Source: Rostratula benghalensis (Eukaryota; Chordata; Aves; Charadriiformes; Rostratulidae). Taken from it: a stretch of 64,000 bases of DNA. The position numbers and the translations under genes are program-made. Shown here piece after piece: positions 37,211 to 51,613 of the stretch. The notes under the pieces were generated by a model. The model saw only the letters and a program-made list of their open reading frames with translations, ran no database searches and was not told the DNA's origin. Location: positions 6,158,143 to 6,222,142 of the forward strand of contig VXAI01000025.1 in the NCBI GenBank assembly GCA_013399305.1, given 5' to 3'. The stretch's first letter is position 1; each line of letters begins with the position of its first letter.

Positions 37211-40200
37211 AGCCCACAGAACATTACAGTTATTTTAGCATTATGAGGAAATAAGATAGACACCATTAACATTTTATGAGCAATTTTGGCCCTTGAAATA
37301 TAAGAAACTCAGCAGAGATTGGATTGGTAAAGCTATAGCAACAACAGAAAAATAAAGGCTCAAAGGTTCATGGAACATGAGTCTAAAGGAAAGATTAGCT
37401 AGTCATGGGGGATTATCGTGGAAGAAAGGTAGGTAAACTCTTGACAAAGGTGACAGATTCATGCCAATAAGTTATCTGCACTACTAAATAATTCAAGAGA
37501 AAGAGGGCAGGGATTGAAGCTTGGGGAAATGCTCATGCAAAAGTGGTTTTAGAACAGTCTCCTACAAAACTTTAGCTACCCAAAGTCATCACAGCAGAAC
37601 TGAGAGTTAGAAAATTATGCTAGGCAAAGGAAAAAGCGAGACAATTTTTTTTACTTAGTAGCTTTTCATGAGTAAGAAACAATTTAAAAACAGCTAGGGA
37701 TTTCCTCAAGAATCAACTCACAAATTTTTCTGTTTACATGAGGAAAGCAACCCATGTCACGGCACTGGGTATTTCAGGCAGAGCCCATCCATTATGTCTG
37801 CCCTTTGTGTGTTAGGTATTAATTATATCATCGCATCCCAGTGCAGTGACTTTTTCCTTCTTGCAAGCTCTTCATCAATGAGAAAATACTGCAGGAATTA
37901 TTTTGCTTCTCTTTTTCAGATACAGCACTCTATTCTGGAAAAAATCCATCAAAAGGATATTATTTTTATGAGGGGATATATCAGAAAGCAAAATCAGTGG
38001 AACTGTTGGCTGAATTATTCCTTTGCCTTTCAAAGATGTTTTAGTAACATCTATCAGTGTCCGTCAAATGCTAATAATACTTTAGAGGAAACATCTTTAA
38101 ATTGCAGCTACCCTTCAATAAACTTTTGACTTTCAGTGAATGGCTTATAAGCCTGAGAAACTCAGTGCGTGATATGTTTCTATCTCTGGCCACACTGAAA
38201 CCCTCATTTTTAAAGGTTTAGGATGAGACAAGAAAACCATAGCAAGGATAAATTGATCTCTGCTCCTTCACATTCTTGTCCCAACATTTAAAATTCTGTT
38301 CTTTAAAAAACACCCCGCAAAAAGGATTTACAATTTGAAGATTGCAAAACTAAAATGAGCTGGAACACAGATTAATTGAGGGTCCTATTTTAAACTGTAA
38401 CAGGCTGAATTCCTAAACAGCCCTCTACCCATGAAAATAGCAATTTCCTTAACTTTCAACCAAATCACTGTGTATAGCAAGGGGGATATAAAGAAGGAAC
38501 ATCCAAAAAGCAGGTCTAAATCAATGAGGAGAATTATACTGAAACATTAAGAACTACTCCAGAGTTAAGTGATTATAGAAATATAAGGGATTACATTAGC
38601 ACTCACTGCAAGGTGTGGTGGATGTTAACACTTTCCATGAATCATTGGAACAAGGTGTTGATGTGTCTGCAGATATTCCAGAGCTGAGAACAGCCCATGC
38701 AGCAGAACAGATACGTGTTGATGCCGGAGCTTATTAGGGTTCTCCAAATGAGCATCATACCAGGCACACCGTTCTGTCCTGGTGTTCAAAGCGGTGATAC
38801 CTATGAGGTTGCTCCTCGTTCCAATCATAAGCATGGTTAGGACTTTTGAGGATACCAATATGTTATTTAAAAACAACAGAAAATACAATGAGTTTCACAA
38901 GTGGAGGGAACAAAAGTCTCTTGGGAACTGTATCCTATGTCTGTTTAAATATTTAAGTATCTAAAGATGCAAGCGAATTCAGGAGGGATTTTCAGAAGAG
39001 TTCTAACAGAAAAAAGATAAAAATGGAGGCAGCATCACTGCCAGGCCCAAACTGTCCCCTGTATGTGAGAAGCAGTAATTTTCTGGCTCTGCAGCTCTCT
39101 TCCAACATCCAAAAGCTCTTGGTGCTAACATGATGCTGTGAATGTGTCTTGGGGGAGGCAGGCAATATGAGGGGCTGCTGGTTGGTATTCACTAGCACTT
39201 GCTGTACTTTCTCCTAAAATCTTACCATTTATTAGAGGACTAAATAATGCTTCTTCTCCCATTTAATGCATTCCCTATAGTTAGATGTGGGAAATGCTGC
39301 AAATCATCGAAGTGTCAGACCTCACTCTCAGCTTAACAAATAAATAATACATATTTACACCTACATACTTATTCCCCTGTGTATTTAGCAAAGGAACATG
39401 ACTGGTAGGAGCACACACGGGACAAGAAAAAAGTAGTAAGCTGAATATATTCTTCTGGTTGTGCTGATTGTTTTGATGCAATAAATCATTCTGAAATGGC
39501 TCTCTGTATTCAAAATGATGTTTCATGGATCCCAGACAAGAAGTCAAGAGCTCACCAGAGGATGACATTACAGAACAAAAACAAAGTTCTGCCTCCTTGA
39601 AGAAATCTTCTACATCTGCACAAGCATTTTCTGTCTGTCTTTCTCTGCAAAAGAGGCAACTTGCACAGCCCAAAAGATGGGATGGCTCAAACCCTCAGAG
39701 GATGTAATGATCTGCAAAGATTCTTTGACACATACACACACATCCATCAGTTGTACAGAGCACACTAAGCCACAGTCAGTCTCTGGAATTCGTATTTCAG
39801 ATGACAAAATGCATGGAAGAAGTTCTGTTGCCCAAGAAATGGAAAAATCAGCAGGAGAGGCCAACTGGAAGTAGAGCACTGTAAGTTCCGTAGTGTGCTA
39901 CAGCCAATTTGTGAAACAGTTTGTTTAGTTTTATCATTGTATCGTTAACTTGGCTACAGCTGACAAGCACAACAAGGATTATTAGTTCTTATTTATTTTG
40001 ATTTGGAAAGATGTTTGGCATTCAGTCAATAGTTTCCTATCCCATGCTCTGGGCATTTCCAATTTATATCCTCATTAAAAAACTATACATATACATATAG
40101 TAAGAGAATGGATTGTTCGCTCTTCATAAATAAATAAAAGTGGTGCACGTTATGTTATAGAAAAAAATCTCAGCTCCTGCAGGCTGCAGGTCATTGCAAT

Positions 40201-43200
40201 ATGAGGTACATATATAATAAATCAAAAGGACAATAATTTATTCCTAAGCACAGAAGACAGCTCAGAATGGTTTCTTTACAGTTTTGAGACATACCTGAAT
40301 GGAAATCTTCTGCAGCAAGATTATCCCTGCATATGTATCCTTCAGCAAGACTGAATACAGAAAAGTGCATCTGAAGAGACCATTTCCACCCAAGGTAAAA
40401 TCGTCCAGTGCTGTCAGTGAAGAATTCAAGGCACAGCACCAAACTCACATCCAAGTTGACCTGAATGGAGAAATGGAAAACTTTTGGGATCCATGTGCAG
40501 CAGAAAAATGCATTAAGGGTATCATTTGGACCCATGAGACATACAATGACCCTGTAATTACTGACTTCACTCTCCAGTGACTTCTCATCAGCACCAGGAC
40601 TGCTACATAAATTCCCAAGCCCTCTCCTTTGGCTTTAGCTCTGCAGAAATTTTTATTGTGCTCAACTATTCCAGATTTTTGTTAGAAAAAGATAAACACA
40701 GCTGCAGTCACAGCAAGTTGAACCTTTTCCTTCAATATTTCTCCCACAAGTCTTTTTTAAATGATAACCAACCACATAACTATGCAAAGAAGCTCCTTGA
40801 CTTTTTCACGCTTCTCCTGTACTCTACAGACAACTTTTCTGCCTTTCCTGTTTCAGAAAATAGGCTGTTAACCAAGCATCAACTTACTGCCCAGATGTTG
40901 TCTCTAATCACATGTAGACTCCCTTCATAGCAAAAAACTGGGATTTGGGTGCAGTCTTTAAAAAAATTAAGTTCATAGGTTGGGCGAGGCCAGCAAGGAA
41001 ATAAATGCAGATAATGAATTTGTAAGAGCTATTAAACCCATTAAGGGTATTTTTTTCTGGTGATGTTCTGAAAGAGACTGTTCTGTGATTATTTCACCAG
41101 TATTTATTATTATGACATCATTGTCTCCCAGATACTCTGCAGAACAGTATTCCCAGATCTGCCCTTCCACTCTGAGGCTGTAGATCCATCTGCAGGAAAT
41201 AATTTGGGTCCAAATAAGTCACAATGAAGGCACAGACAAGATCCAATTCATTCGAACTGCATGGGTGCAGAATACTTGGTTATTAAATATTAGCCAAATA
41301 TGTTTTTATTTGGGCTTGGTTTGATTTTGAATATTTTGTTAAATGTTGGAATCTGCTAGAATAGGGAAGGAAAATCACGTAGTATTTAACTGAAAAACAG
41401 ACTCCCAAAATCCTTTACGTACCATCTCTCTTGCTGTCACCACTTCATGCAATATGAAAATTGAACACATATGGAGGTGACTGGCTCTTTAACTGAGAAT
41501 AATTTCTTACTGAATCCTGCTCCTTTTATGAATATGTATATTCTTATTTTCTTTCTTTTTGTAATGGATCCTGTCTTTGGGAACTGGGGGCCACACTACG
41601 ATTATTGGGAGTCACCAGATGGTGCTATTGTACATTGTCTGCCCGGTTCTGTTCATCTGGATATCAAGGGAATTTCCTCTCATGAAATGCAAAGCATCAG
41701 CTGTGGTGCAGTTCCTACCAAAATCACTAGTAAAGCTTGTCTGTTGCCTGAACTTCCCTGATGAAGAATTATGTTCATAGGCATGGAATTCATGAGTCCT
41801 TTTAGTTTCTGTGTAAAAGGAAACAAAATAACCCATGAAGCAGGTCATCTCCATTACTCACATGAGTAATGGTCAACGCTATGAATTGACCATTTAAGCT
41901 GGTTATAAATTGCCTAAAGCAAATTCAAAAAGTAAGAAAGAACGTTTGCAGAGGACGTAACTGTAGACGAATAGCACCTGCTCAAGTTCTCTGGTGGGGA
42001 ATAAAAATATTTTTTCCTGCTAGTCCAAGATGGAGATAAAGGTGCAATGTTTAGATGCTTTATAATACTCAGATAGTTCTGTCAACTGAAGCAGCTGCGT
42101 ACATATTTGAAAAGGTCTGAAAAATATATTGGCCTCAATGTGTTTTCATGCTGCCTGTTTTGTAGCAAAAAGTAAGGAATGAAGCAACCTGTCGTCTCTG
42201 ACAGCATCTTACTTGCTGACTAAGGTTAATATATTTCTTGGCATGGAAGAAATGGTTTGGGATAAATTCCCTACAAAATGGAAGAGCAAGGTGCTAAGCT
42301 TCACTAAACTCGCTGCTGCTAAAACCCATGAAATGCATGAAGTCAGGCAAAATTCGTGTTCAGCGGTGGGTGTTTGAAGTAGCAATGTCTCACCAGGCTT
42401 TTGTGTAACCACAGAACCATAAAATAAAAGGTATGCCAAGAAACAAAATCTGGCATAAATATGTGACAGCATCAACTTCTTTAATCAATGCCCTCAGGAT
42501 GTATTAGCGCTCTGCGTCCTTACTCCTCTATGGTTAATCAATAGGAAAGCAGTTTCCAGTTAGGGCAAGTGTCACCAGCAGGCACAGTTAGACCTCCAGG
42601 GCTTTTTCCTAGGTGTACAAGTCAGGTTTTCTATTCTTGTGATGAGGTTTACGGTGTGAAAGTGTTTTGCATAAAAGCAGCAGCAGGCAGTCCGACACCA
42701 GTCTGCTTTCTGCTGCAGGTTTGGATTATGCTGGGGAGGGATGGTTGAAGGAGGTGCTGGTTCTGGACACTGTCACATCTGCTCACACAGAGTTGGCAGT
42801 TTGCTCCAATACTACGTTAGTAAAATGACTCACCAAACCCCAGTGTTTTAAATGAGTCTAATACATCAGCAGTATTAGTTCAGAACTGAAGGCATCCATT
42901 GAAAAATATTACAAGTTTTCCTGTTTCTGCTCTTGCATCGTCATCCAAGCAATGACACTGTGCAAAAGAGCTCACAGTGATGCAGAGTTTGTAGAGAAAA
43001 AATAGACCTTTTGGGGTTTTTCTAATCAGTTTGAAATAGACTCTAAGTAGTCTGGGTTCAGTTCTACTTATACTACAGCCTGGGTCAGTGCATACCTTTC
43101 TCTCTTCCACTTCAGCTCAAAGCTACAAAAACCTGGATGAACTCCCTTGTTAGCTCTCTGCACACTGGTACAAAGACAACACCTCTCTAAAGTTCCTTGG

Positions 43201-45027
43201 AAATTACTGATTAACAGATGATCCTCTCTTCACTCCCTCTTATTAATCAGAAAATATTGCTAGTATTTTTTTATCTGGATTAGTGATCCAATATCCTGTC
43301 ACGGTAGAATAGGACTCCTAATTTATGGATTGTCATCTTTTGACTAAAGTATAAAGCTGAAGTGTTGTCTGCAGCTATTCTTCACAACATTTTTTAAATG
43401 TTGAAACAGCATTCTGTCTACATCAGAAGTCTGGTTTGTTATTTTCTTCTTTCTTAACTTGATCTATGATTAAACCTATCTCTTCTCAACTTTCCAGGCT
43501 TCAAAACTGTTTTTCAGGACGTTCTTCAACAACTATTGTTTTCTACTTTAAGTCTGACAGCACCCTGACAACATTATAACTACACGCTTTGAAATGGTCT
43601 TATATAGATGTATAATGACATTTCCCAAAGAGCACACAATCTGGTTGCTTACTTGACAGACCAGCTTTTACCACTTTTTGACCAAAATATTTAGTAAACT
43701 CCATTAGACAGTGATATAAGTAGATAGCCTGAAGATTTTTTTCGGCTGAGTTTACTATCTCTTTTTGCATCTGTTTTGACTTGGATCTAATCATAAGTAA
43801 ATTCTATTTCTCATTATTGGAGCTTGATTGTATATGATTATCCGTTGAGACACTTGGCATGTTTAATAACATTTGATTGCTATTACCTTATATCTCTGGC
43901 TTTCAGGGTTCAATAGACTGAAAGAGTTAATTACCTTAATTGCTTCCATTGAACTCCCTTTCTTGTCCCAGGTGCACCTCCTACCCACTGGCTAGCAAAC
44001 CCATCTGTGCTCCTTCATTTCAGTGTATCTCGCTTAACTACTTAAATTCTGGGAATTTAGGGAAGTGCTGATTCTAATAGCTGAGTCAGCATTCCCACCA
44101 TCTCTTTTCCAAAAATAAAGCAGTACTTTAGTTTGTACATTCTGGTCTGGAATTTTATTTTAAACCCGCTTTACTTAAAAGGAAGAAATACAAATAAAAT
44201 ATATGAAAGGATGCAAAAAGCTTTAAAAAAACCCCCAATTTCTCCTTTGGCATGGCACGAGATCTTAGCATCTTGAGTAGGCTGAGTTTCAGGCGTGGAG
44301 CCAATATCTTAAGCTATATGTTTTATTACAAAACGTCCTTCTTGCAGCACCCTGCATGTGTTAGAAGGGTGGGATTGACTCAACAAACAACTCACTCCCC
44401 TGGCTCCCAGAGCAGCTTAGGCCTCAGGAAGAGACCAAGGGACTGTCCCCTTGCTGTGCAACCCACAGGGCCATTCCAGGCCACTGTCACCCAATACAAC
44501 CTCTTGCCTTGGTGTTACTGAATCTTTTTGAGACCTGTTGAAAAGCGGAAAACTAGCACCTCTCAGCATCCTAATACTTTTGCTGCATCCTCAAACTGTG
44601 ATGCATAGAAGCTGAGTTCCCTAGGCTGAAACTGGAAAGCCTTGTTACACAGGGTGTGGTACATGGCTTTTAGAGCGCAGCTTCACCATTTTTTTGGGAA
44701 CCAAACATCAATCACTGAGAGGAATCTCTCAGAAAATGGTTTTGCTTTCACCAAAGTTAAACTGCTGTGAGGAAAAAAAGTCTCTTTTATTCTCTAAATG
44801 AGGAAAAAAATTACTTGCTTAGAAAATACCTCTATTTCTGTAGAATACTTCTAATACTGCCGAATAATTTTTATTTCTTGGTGGTTATTTTTTCCTATTA
44901 AAATCTGTTCAATACCTAACACAAGAACAGCTATACTGGCTCCATCTATCTCACCTGCATTACTTGGGCTAACAGCATCCTGACAGGAACATGGGTTTCC
45001 TTTGGCAAGGCACAATCTCTGCCCTGC
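37211..45027. other. Long unique non-coding stretch
   Basis: Open frames are up to 130 codons on both strands (for example 39281-39673 on the minus strand and 40577-40930 on the plus strand). They overlap opposing frames and their translations have no recognised domains. No RNA gene or transposon was recognised. ACATATACATAT near 40087 is a short low-complexity run. Most likely intergenic or intronic. Confidence 0.45.
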
Positions 45028-45597
45028 ATGTGTGCAGACCCTTTCATTCCCACCCTGTGCAGCAAGCTGCCTGTTTGCTGCATTGAGAGAGGAGGAAAAA
45101 AGGACCCATTCTCCTGCTTAAAAAAAAAAAAAAAAGAAGAAAAAGAGCAAATTCATTTCCATCTGCAGAGTGAGAAGGGTCACACTACCCACCTCCTGTT
45201 CTTCCATGGAGAGGGACTGCTGTCTGCAAAGGCTGATCCTACCTTCTTATCCAAGACAACAACGTCTGCCACCACCATCATTGCAGGTACCACTACGCCA
45301 ATATCTCTAGCACCTTACTTTTACTTACTCTGCCCCCTCACCTTCTTTGGCGTTCTTTTACAGTTTTTTAGGAATGCATTTATGCTTGTGTCTCAGAGGA
45401 GACCAACAGCAACAGTGGCCATAAACAGGTGCCTAAGAAAGAGCAGGAACAAGCCATTCTCATACGATCTTTCCCCTGAGTGGTTTTCCAGCTTCCAACT
45501 ATTTGCAGCTCAGGGGATTTCCTCATCTGATGTTGTTAACCGCAGCAGAAGAAAAAAAGGTATTGTGGAGCTGAGTGTGGCTTCTTTGATCTACTAG
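45028..45597 (+). other. Long open frame, not supported as a gene
   Basis: An ATG-initiated frame of 189 codons ends at TAG. It runs through a 16-base A run (45120-45135) that yields a Lys-rich stretch at about residues 31-40, then a Thr-rich patch, then a hydrophobic segment near residues 95-112 that could resemble a membrane helix. No family is recognised. In AT-rich DNA of this size a frame this long is mildly unusual but not exceptional, and reading through a homopolymer A run argues against constraint. It is listed so it can be checked against transcript data. Confidence 0.12.
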
Positions 45598-48500
45598 CTT
45601 GTCTGTGCTGGGTTCAGCTTAAAGTAGAACATGCCCAAAGCTTCTCTAATATAAGTCAGTTGATTGCAGCTCCCAAGAGACCGACAACCTGCTGATACCA
45701 GCTGTACGGCATGCACGAGAATATGCAGCACTAGTTTTTATCAAGCACGGCTAGTAGGATTTTTTGATTTACCAGAGTACTATTTTGATGTAAAATGTAG
45801 AAAAAAAATAGGGAATTAAATACACGGGTGTGGGTCATCCTTGCAGCATTCCATTCCTCCAAGTTAAGTGTTTTCTTCCTGCATCAATGAGAGTAAATTT
45901 CCTTCCCACGCTCTGTCACACGACCAGCTGACAAGGGACCTCAGTACAAGAGCCTCAGAGCCCCAGAATGGCCCACTGCAATCTGTTTTTATCTCCTTTG
46001 GGAGGTCCACTCAGCAAAAAGCAGGTAATTTTATGGTCACAACCTGACCAAGGCATGATAATATGAGAATATTTTATTCTAGTGCTAGAGGATCCAACTC
46101 CATCAATTCAAAAGAAATAATTTGTTTCAGTTTGAGGCTGAGCCTAGTAAAACACCCTAGACTGGCTCTTTTCTTGGAGTACTGCATGCATTAAAAACTA
46201 AGCCCAAGAGGGATATTATGGCCAAGCATGAGGCAAGGTAACCTTCTAGAATCCCAAGGGAGAAAGCAAAAGGAACAGGTTTTTTTCCTCATATTTACAA
46301 AGGCTTAATGAATTTTACATAAGAATGTTACAAAATTGAAGACAAACAACAAAATACAAAGAGATCTCAAGACACACAATGAACCAAGAAATTCATGCAT
46401 AATATGCAATATTTCAAAGGCATGTAGAGAAGCAGTGTAAGAATACGATGTTTTTGGTGTATACAGAGCAGCTTAAAGAGCCAAGGTTTGGAGATGCATC
46501 AGGCACAATGCACCTTCTGGATGCAGAAGGGCAGAAAGGATCTCGTGGTTTATATTGAGTTCTGTGTGGACATACATTTTTCAGGATCATTTCAATATGT
46601 TCACTAATAATTGTCTCTAGAAAAACTTACATACGTTGTTACAACAGAATACTCAGCTAATTTAAAGGTAATTAATGGCTTATTAAAGCTGAACTTATCT
46701 GGTTTTAGCTGCTCTTTGAGATTCCACTAGCTTAGGTCTAAAGTAATTGCATAGTAATATAGTGCTACTTTTTATCCAACCTGATCATCAGGCCTATTTA
46801 TGTTGATTGAAGTACCAGGTTATTGTCAGACTTAAAAAAAACCCAAACAAAATAGCTTTCTGGTTATTTGAAGAACATTCAATTTTCAAACATATTTTTT
46901 TTCCCTTGTATCACAAGGACTTTTTTCTTTATCATGTCTGGATCTGCAGAGGCAAATATGGAATATTAGATAGCTTTGTCACAAATGGTTTGATAGGTAT
47001 AGAAATTTCCATGAGGATGGGAAATCCAGAAAATTTTCCAGTGTAAGTCCTTCTTCTCAAGAATGAGAAAACATATCATTGAAGAGGATATCATTACTTT
47101 GAGTTGGTAAATCTGCCAATAATAAGGAGATGTATCCTAAAATCAATTTTTGAAGCCAAACATGTAAGACTAATCACTTTATTTCCATGCTTAACAGGTG
47201 TTGATACCAGAGGGAAAATACTAAATAGCGTATGACACCCTTGAGAAGCATGTAAGATATTTATCTGCCTAAAAGCCATGACAGTTGCATAGAGAAAAGG
47301 TTGTGAATATAAATCAGGAAGAAAAAGTTTAAGGGTGGAGGATGAAATTTTGCTGCTGCTGAAATCTATGGCATTTTAAGTTCAGCAGGACAAGGATAAG
47401 CCTTAGCTCACGCTAAGTTTGCTCCTGTTACAGAGCTCAGACTTCTTCTAGGTCAGCCTGTAAATGTGCCTTTTCATTTTATAAGGGAGATTTTTCTCAG
47501 GTCTCTTTTCCTACAACCCTGTCTTGCGGCTGGAGCAGGTGTTAGGACACAGCACCCTAGTATCTGACCCCATTTTTAACCCAAGACAGTTTGGTTGCTG
47601 CAGATATAATGGTGATTCTGATGGAGGGCCTTTGCAACCATGTCTTTAAGATAACAGTATGTAAAATATAGAGCTGCACTGGCCAGTGCAAGCACAGTTG
47701 CTGAAAGCACCATGAAACAGAGCAGTGCACCACTCTCTTAACAGACGCAGTGTTAAGTCCAAAGTCAGGAAGTACAACAGCTCTGGCCCAATGTGTCAGC
47801 TGAAGTCCTGTGCACAGAGATATTCAAAGACTGACACATTCTCCCTCTCTCTCTCAACTATTTTATTCCCCCTAAAATATACTTTATGCATCTGCTGTTC
47901 CTCTGTGAAAAGATGAAAGATTAAGCTGGCTTCTGGCTGGATAAGAATGGTGAAATGTGCTACCCATAAGTAAGCTGTATATTCACGGTAGAATATTTTA
48001 AATGACCCTTATATCATAAGAAGGGATTTAAAAAAAAAATCCGTAACTGTGGGAATTAAGAGCATATCTCTCATATTTGAATTTCCTAGCTGATATTTGG
48101 TTGGGCTTTAGAAACTGTCATACAATACAGCCATTAAAATTCTGTGGTTAATTTATTCCTGCAGTATTAACTTTCCCATAACTCATGATGAATATCTTGA
48201 GTTTGGATACGTCTTAGAAAAACCTCTGACAGTGATAACTTGCTTTTTCTCCCATTTCCCATGGAAATGTTATTCTTTTTAATGTATAAAGAGTAACTTT
48301 TCTAATACACTTGCACAGTGAATTTTTAAATAATGACTTTGACTTTGTATAGTTGCTACCAAAATAAGGAATGGTAAGTTCTTTTGTGCATTTATTTGAT
48401 TAATTATCCTGATTTGTATTTCTGGGCAGAATTCAGCACAACAAGTCTTGGAAAATACAGATCCCATTGCCAAAACAAATTTTCTCAATCCTAGATCCAT

Positions 48501-48894
48501 TCATTTCCTAGACAATAGGTGAGGTCAGAAGGGAAGCAAGGAGTCATTCCTTTAATACAGGCAAACCACTAATGAGCTACCATGCGTCATATTCTCCTCC
48601 AACAGAGCTGTAATTGCTTCCAGAACACCTGTATTTAGGCCACGCACAATCAAAAACATGGGGGGAGGCCAAAGGAGTAGTGGTGTTTAAATGAAGCAGG
48701 AGAGGCACATGTGGGGGAATAGAAACAGGTAGCTCCAGTCAGTGAAGATTTATTAAATTAAAATGTGTTTCAGCCTTGGTTTTGCACAAAAACAGAGGAA
48801 GCTCCCAGGTCCCCCAGGAAGGCTGATGGGTTCTTTCAATAGACGGAAGGGCCAGTGCCTAAGGCATTTAGCAAGCAGTCCAATTTTTAGCTCT
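45598..48894. other. Unique non-coding sequence
   Basis: No exon, RNA gene or repeat was recognised. Open frames are under 90 codons. A (CT)n patch lies near 47842-47856. Confidence 0.45.
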
Positions 48895-49025
48895 GTGTTC
48901 GACCACCTTTATGATCTTAATCAGGTCCCTTTGTATCCTGTGCCTCAATTTTCCTTCTTCTGTAACATTGCAGGAATATTTTCTTATATTCCCTATGATT
49001 TCAGAGGGAAAATATGCTAATACAC
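48895..49025 (+). mobile_element. Ancient MIR/L3-like repeat fragment (sense)
   Basis: GATCTTAATCAGGTCCCTTT, then CCTGTGCCTCAATTTTCC, then TTCTGTAACATTG follow the MIR-type order 'ccttgggcaagtcactt', 'ctctgtgcctcagtttcc', 'catctgtaaaatg'. A weaker match continues through the CCCTATGATTTCAG and TATGCTAATACACA region. The copy is diverged and truncated. This is by-eye similarity; an L3 or L2 origin is also possible. Confidence 0.45.
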
Positions 49026-51592
49026 ATGAGGTAACTTTGTATTACTGAGGAGTGGATCAACAGGGGACCAGAATTCAACCACCCGCCCATGTGTATGGTT
49101 ATAGGATTGCAAGTGGGCTACCACTACAGGAAAGGTTCTAGGAGCTTCCAGTCAGGGCAAGCTCAAGTGCTTCAATCCAGCAGAAAGGCTCTTCTTGCTC
49201 CTTCTTCATCTTAGTTTAGATGAAAGGTGAGCTAAGGAACCAGCTTGCTTCTGGTTCAAGTAAGGATTAGAAAATTAGATGTACAGCACTGCAAATTGTT
49301 GCTCTAGAATGTTCACAATAGCTCAGTTTTAGAAGTATAACATACATTTTTCTTGTGCTTAAAGGGCTCAGGGATGCAAAAAGAAAAAGTAACAGGGTGG
49401 GGGTTGTTTTGGTTTTGGGTTTTGTTTTTTTTTCTTTTTCCTTTAAGAATTGAACAAATGGCTCCTATGGTCATGATAAACAGGGATTATTACTATGTGG
49501 AGAGAAAAGGGTGCGATGGTCTCTTAAGGGTTTTTCTAAAACATAGGAATTCGGTTTGACTCACCAACAGTTTTTTTGTCCTCTTCTGACAATGCAGCAC
49601 AACCTATTTCTTTTCACTGAAGTATCAGTTTGTTCCAGTTGCCTGTTTGTTCTGTGACTTCCCTGTTAGCAAGTAAGAAAACAAAACCCATTTACTGCCC
49701 TAGAGCTTGGGCTGGGATGGAGGGAAAGAGTAGACAAAACATTCAGCAGTCCCACATACTTTAGAGAAAACTGCAGGAATGCCAAAGTTTCTGTTGCCAA
49801 TAAGCCCCTAGTGTAAGAAATACTGGTAGGAATTTGAGGTACTGTGTTGGGTACATAATGAAAAGATGTGGGCTCACTTTCAGACTACAAAACTCTTCTT
49901 TTGGTGTTATTGTGAATCCTCCTTAAAGAAACTTCAGCTGCCCTAAGACTAAGAATCCCTACCCAACCCTGTTCTGGCAGTACTGCCAAACAGAAAACCA
50001 CAGTGCCTCGAAACACATTCCTCAACTCTTTACTAAACCAATTCTAATGCAGTCTTCCAAATCTTCATTCTCCAGAATAGAACATTATTGCAGCCAGTTG
50101 CTTTGTTTCTTCCTGCTGGAGAACCTCAGACAGGAAGATGAGATTTCACTCCCACTACAGATTCTAGCCTCTAGCCATGCATATTTTCTACAACTTCTTA
50201 CCTTCAGGAGGTGCTCTGGAATCATAGCAGGAGGGTGATGTGTCAAATCTAATGGACACAGCAGATCAGGAATGTTTTCTCCTGTTCCCTGGCCATTCTT
50301 GGAGTCAACCCAGAAGGACTTCAGAAAGACCTAACCAGCATGTTTTTTTCCTAAAAACAAGGGCAATGTCAAATATGCTGCAGCTAGACTTCCTCTTGGA
50401 ATTAGTTTGCTTCACTGAATTTCTGTTCCAGTACATTCTTGGTCCATCTGCCCTAAAAGAAATTCAACTATACCTGTCAGCAGATGCAGATCTGATGAGG
50501 ATTGAGTTGTCATGGACTGTATTATGCTCCCATGTTTGGGGTGTGTCCTTTTTTGTTCCTTCTGTCCCAGAGATATACCACTCAAACTCACACACTCCAC
50601 TGCTGCCCAGTGGTAAAACCTTTTTCCAAGCTCGAAGGGGTCAAAAACTGCAGTGTGGTGCAGCAGCCAGGACTATATAGATTGCCAGTATTGTAACAGG
50701 GGGAATTAGTGTCTCTCTCTTGCATCCAGGTTTCTTATGTGACTCACTTTAATGTGAAATCAAACTTCCCTTGTTCTGATAGATTCATAGCAGCTGAACC
50801 TCAGTTTTTATAAACTAGTCAGGGCAAATCTTCTGAATGTCAGAAGGCATTCCTGGCAGCATACAGTCACTCCCTCATCTGCTAATGGGTCTGTCTCTCA
50901 CAACACCTTATGTGTTGCAGGCAATTAATACTGTTCATATTAGCCTCAGCTCAGCATTGGCCTCTATTGCTAGAGTATGTCATGGAGAGACAGCAAGCTG
51001 AGGCGCCAGGTTGCCCAAGATTTTATAAGTGAAAATAATGGCATCTTTCATCCAAAGACTGCAGAGCAGTTAACGTAGGCTTGGATCTAGAAAAGGTGTG
51101 AGGAGGGGCTTTCTTTGCTCACAAACCAAAACCATCTTCAGTGAGTGCCTGAACTCACATTTTACATCAGCCGGCAGTGGGTAAGAGGCACAGCGCGCCC
51201 TGCAAGAGAAGGCCTGAACCCTGGAGCCTCCCTTCTGCCCATACCCTAAACCCGAGGCTATTTCTGCTGCCAGGGCTCCACGGCCCCACAACTTCATGTT
51301 TCATTTTTGCAGCAAAATTGCCTCAAGGGGAAGATTAGAGAGCAACCATCCTCCATCACCTGGAACCTTGCTTCCCAGCCTGCTCCTCAGAGAGGTTTTA
51401 CAGAGCTCAAACCTCCTCCAGTCACCTCAGGCTGAGAAGGACCGAAGGATTAACTTTTAATTTCTAACTAATAACCTAATTAGCAGGGAAGACTCTTCTT
51501 CTGATCCCCAGAAGTTACAGCCCTCTGAGAATCCTCATGCAAGGGGCCAAATTCTCCTTCTGGACCTCAGGGGCTGATATTGAGCAGTTACC
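49026..51592. other. Unique non-coding sequence upstream of promoter-like cluster
   Basis: The longest frame is 146 codons at 50240-50680 (+); it has no recognised domains and is overlapped by other frames. A T-rich run is near 49405-49440. No repeat or RNA gene was recognised. Confidence 0.45.
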
Positions 51593-51613
51593 CTGCTGCT
51601 GCTGCTGCTGCTG
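51593..51613 (+). repeat. (CTG)7 microsatellite
   Basis: Seven perfect CTG units are followed by GAGGCCCC. The run is short and has no coding context that could be recognised. It lies about 200-300 bases upstream of the promoter-like cluster. Confidence 0.92.

Noticed and set aside
42410..42432. Reverse-oriented CR1 tail suggested by ACAGAACCATAAAAT
   Set aside because: The flanking sequence does not match the CR1 3' end in either direction.
45120..45135. Poly-A tail of a processed pseudogene or LINE
   Set aside because: No recognisable coding or repeat sequence lies upstream, and no target-site duplication could be identified around it.
50240..50680. 146-codon plus-strand open frame upstream of the promoter-like cluster
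   Set aside because: No recognised family, other frames overlap it, and it lies upstream of the inferred start site.
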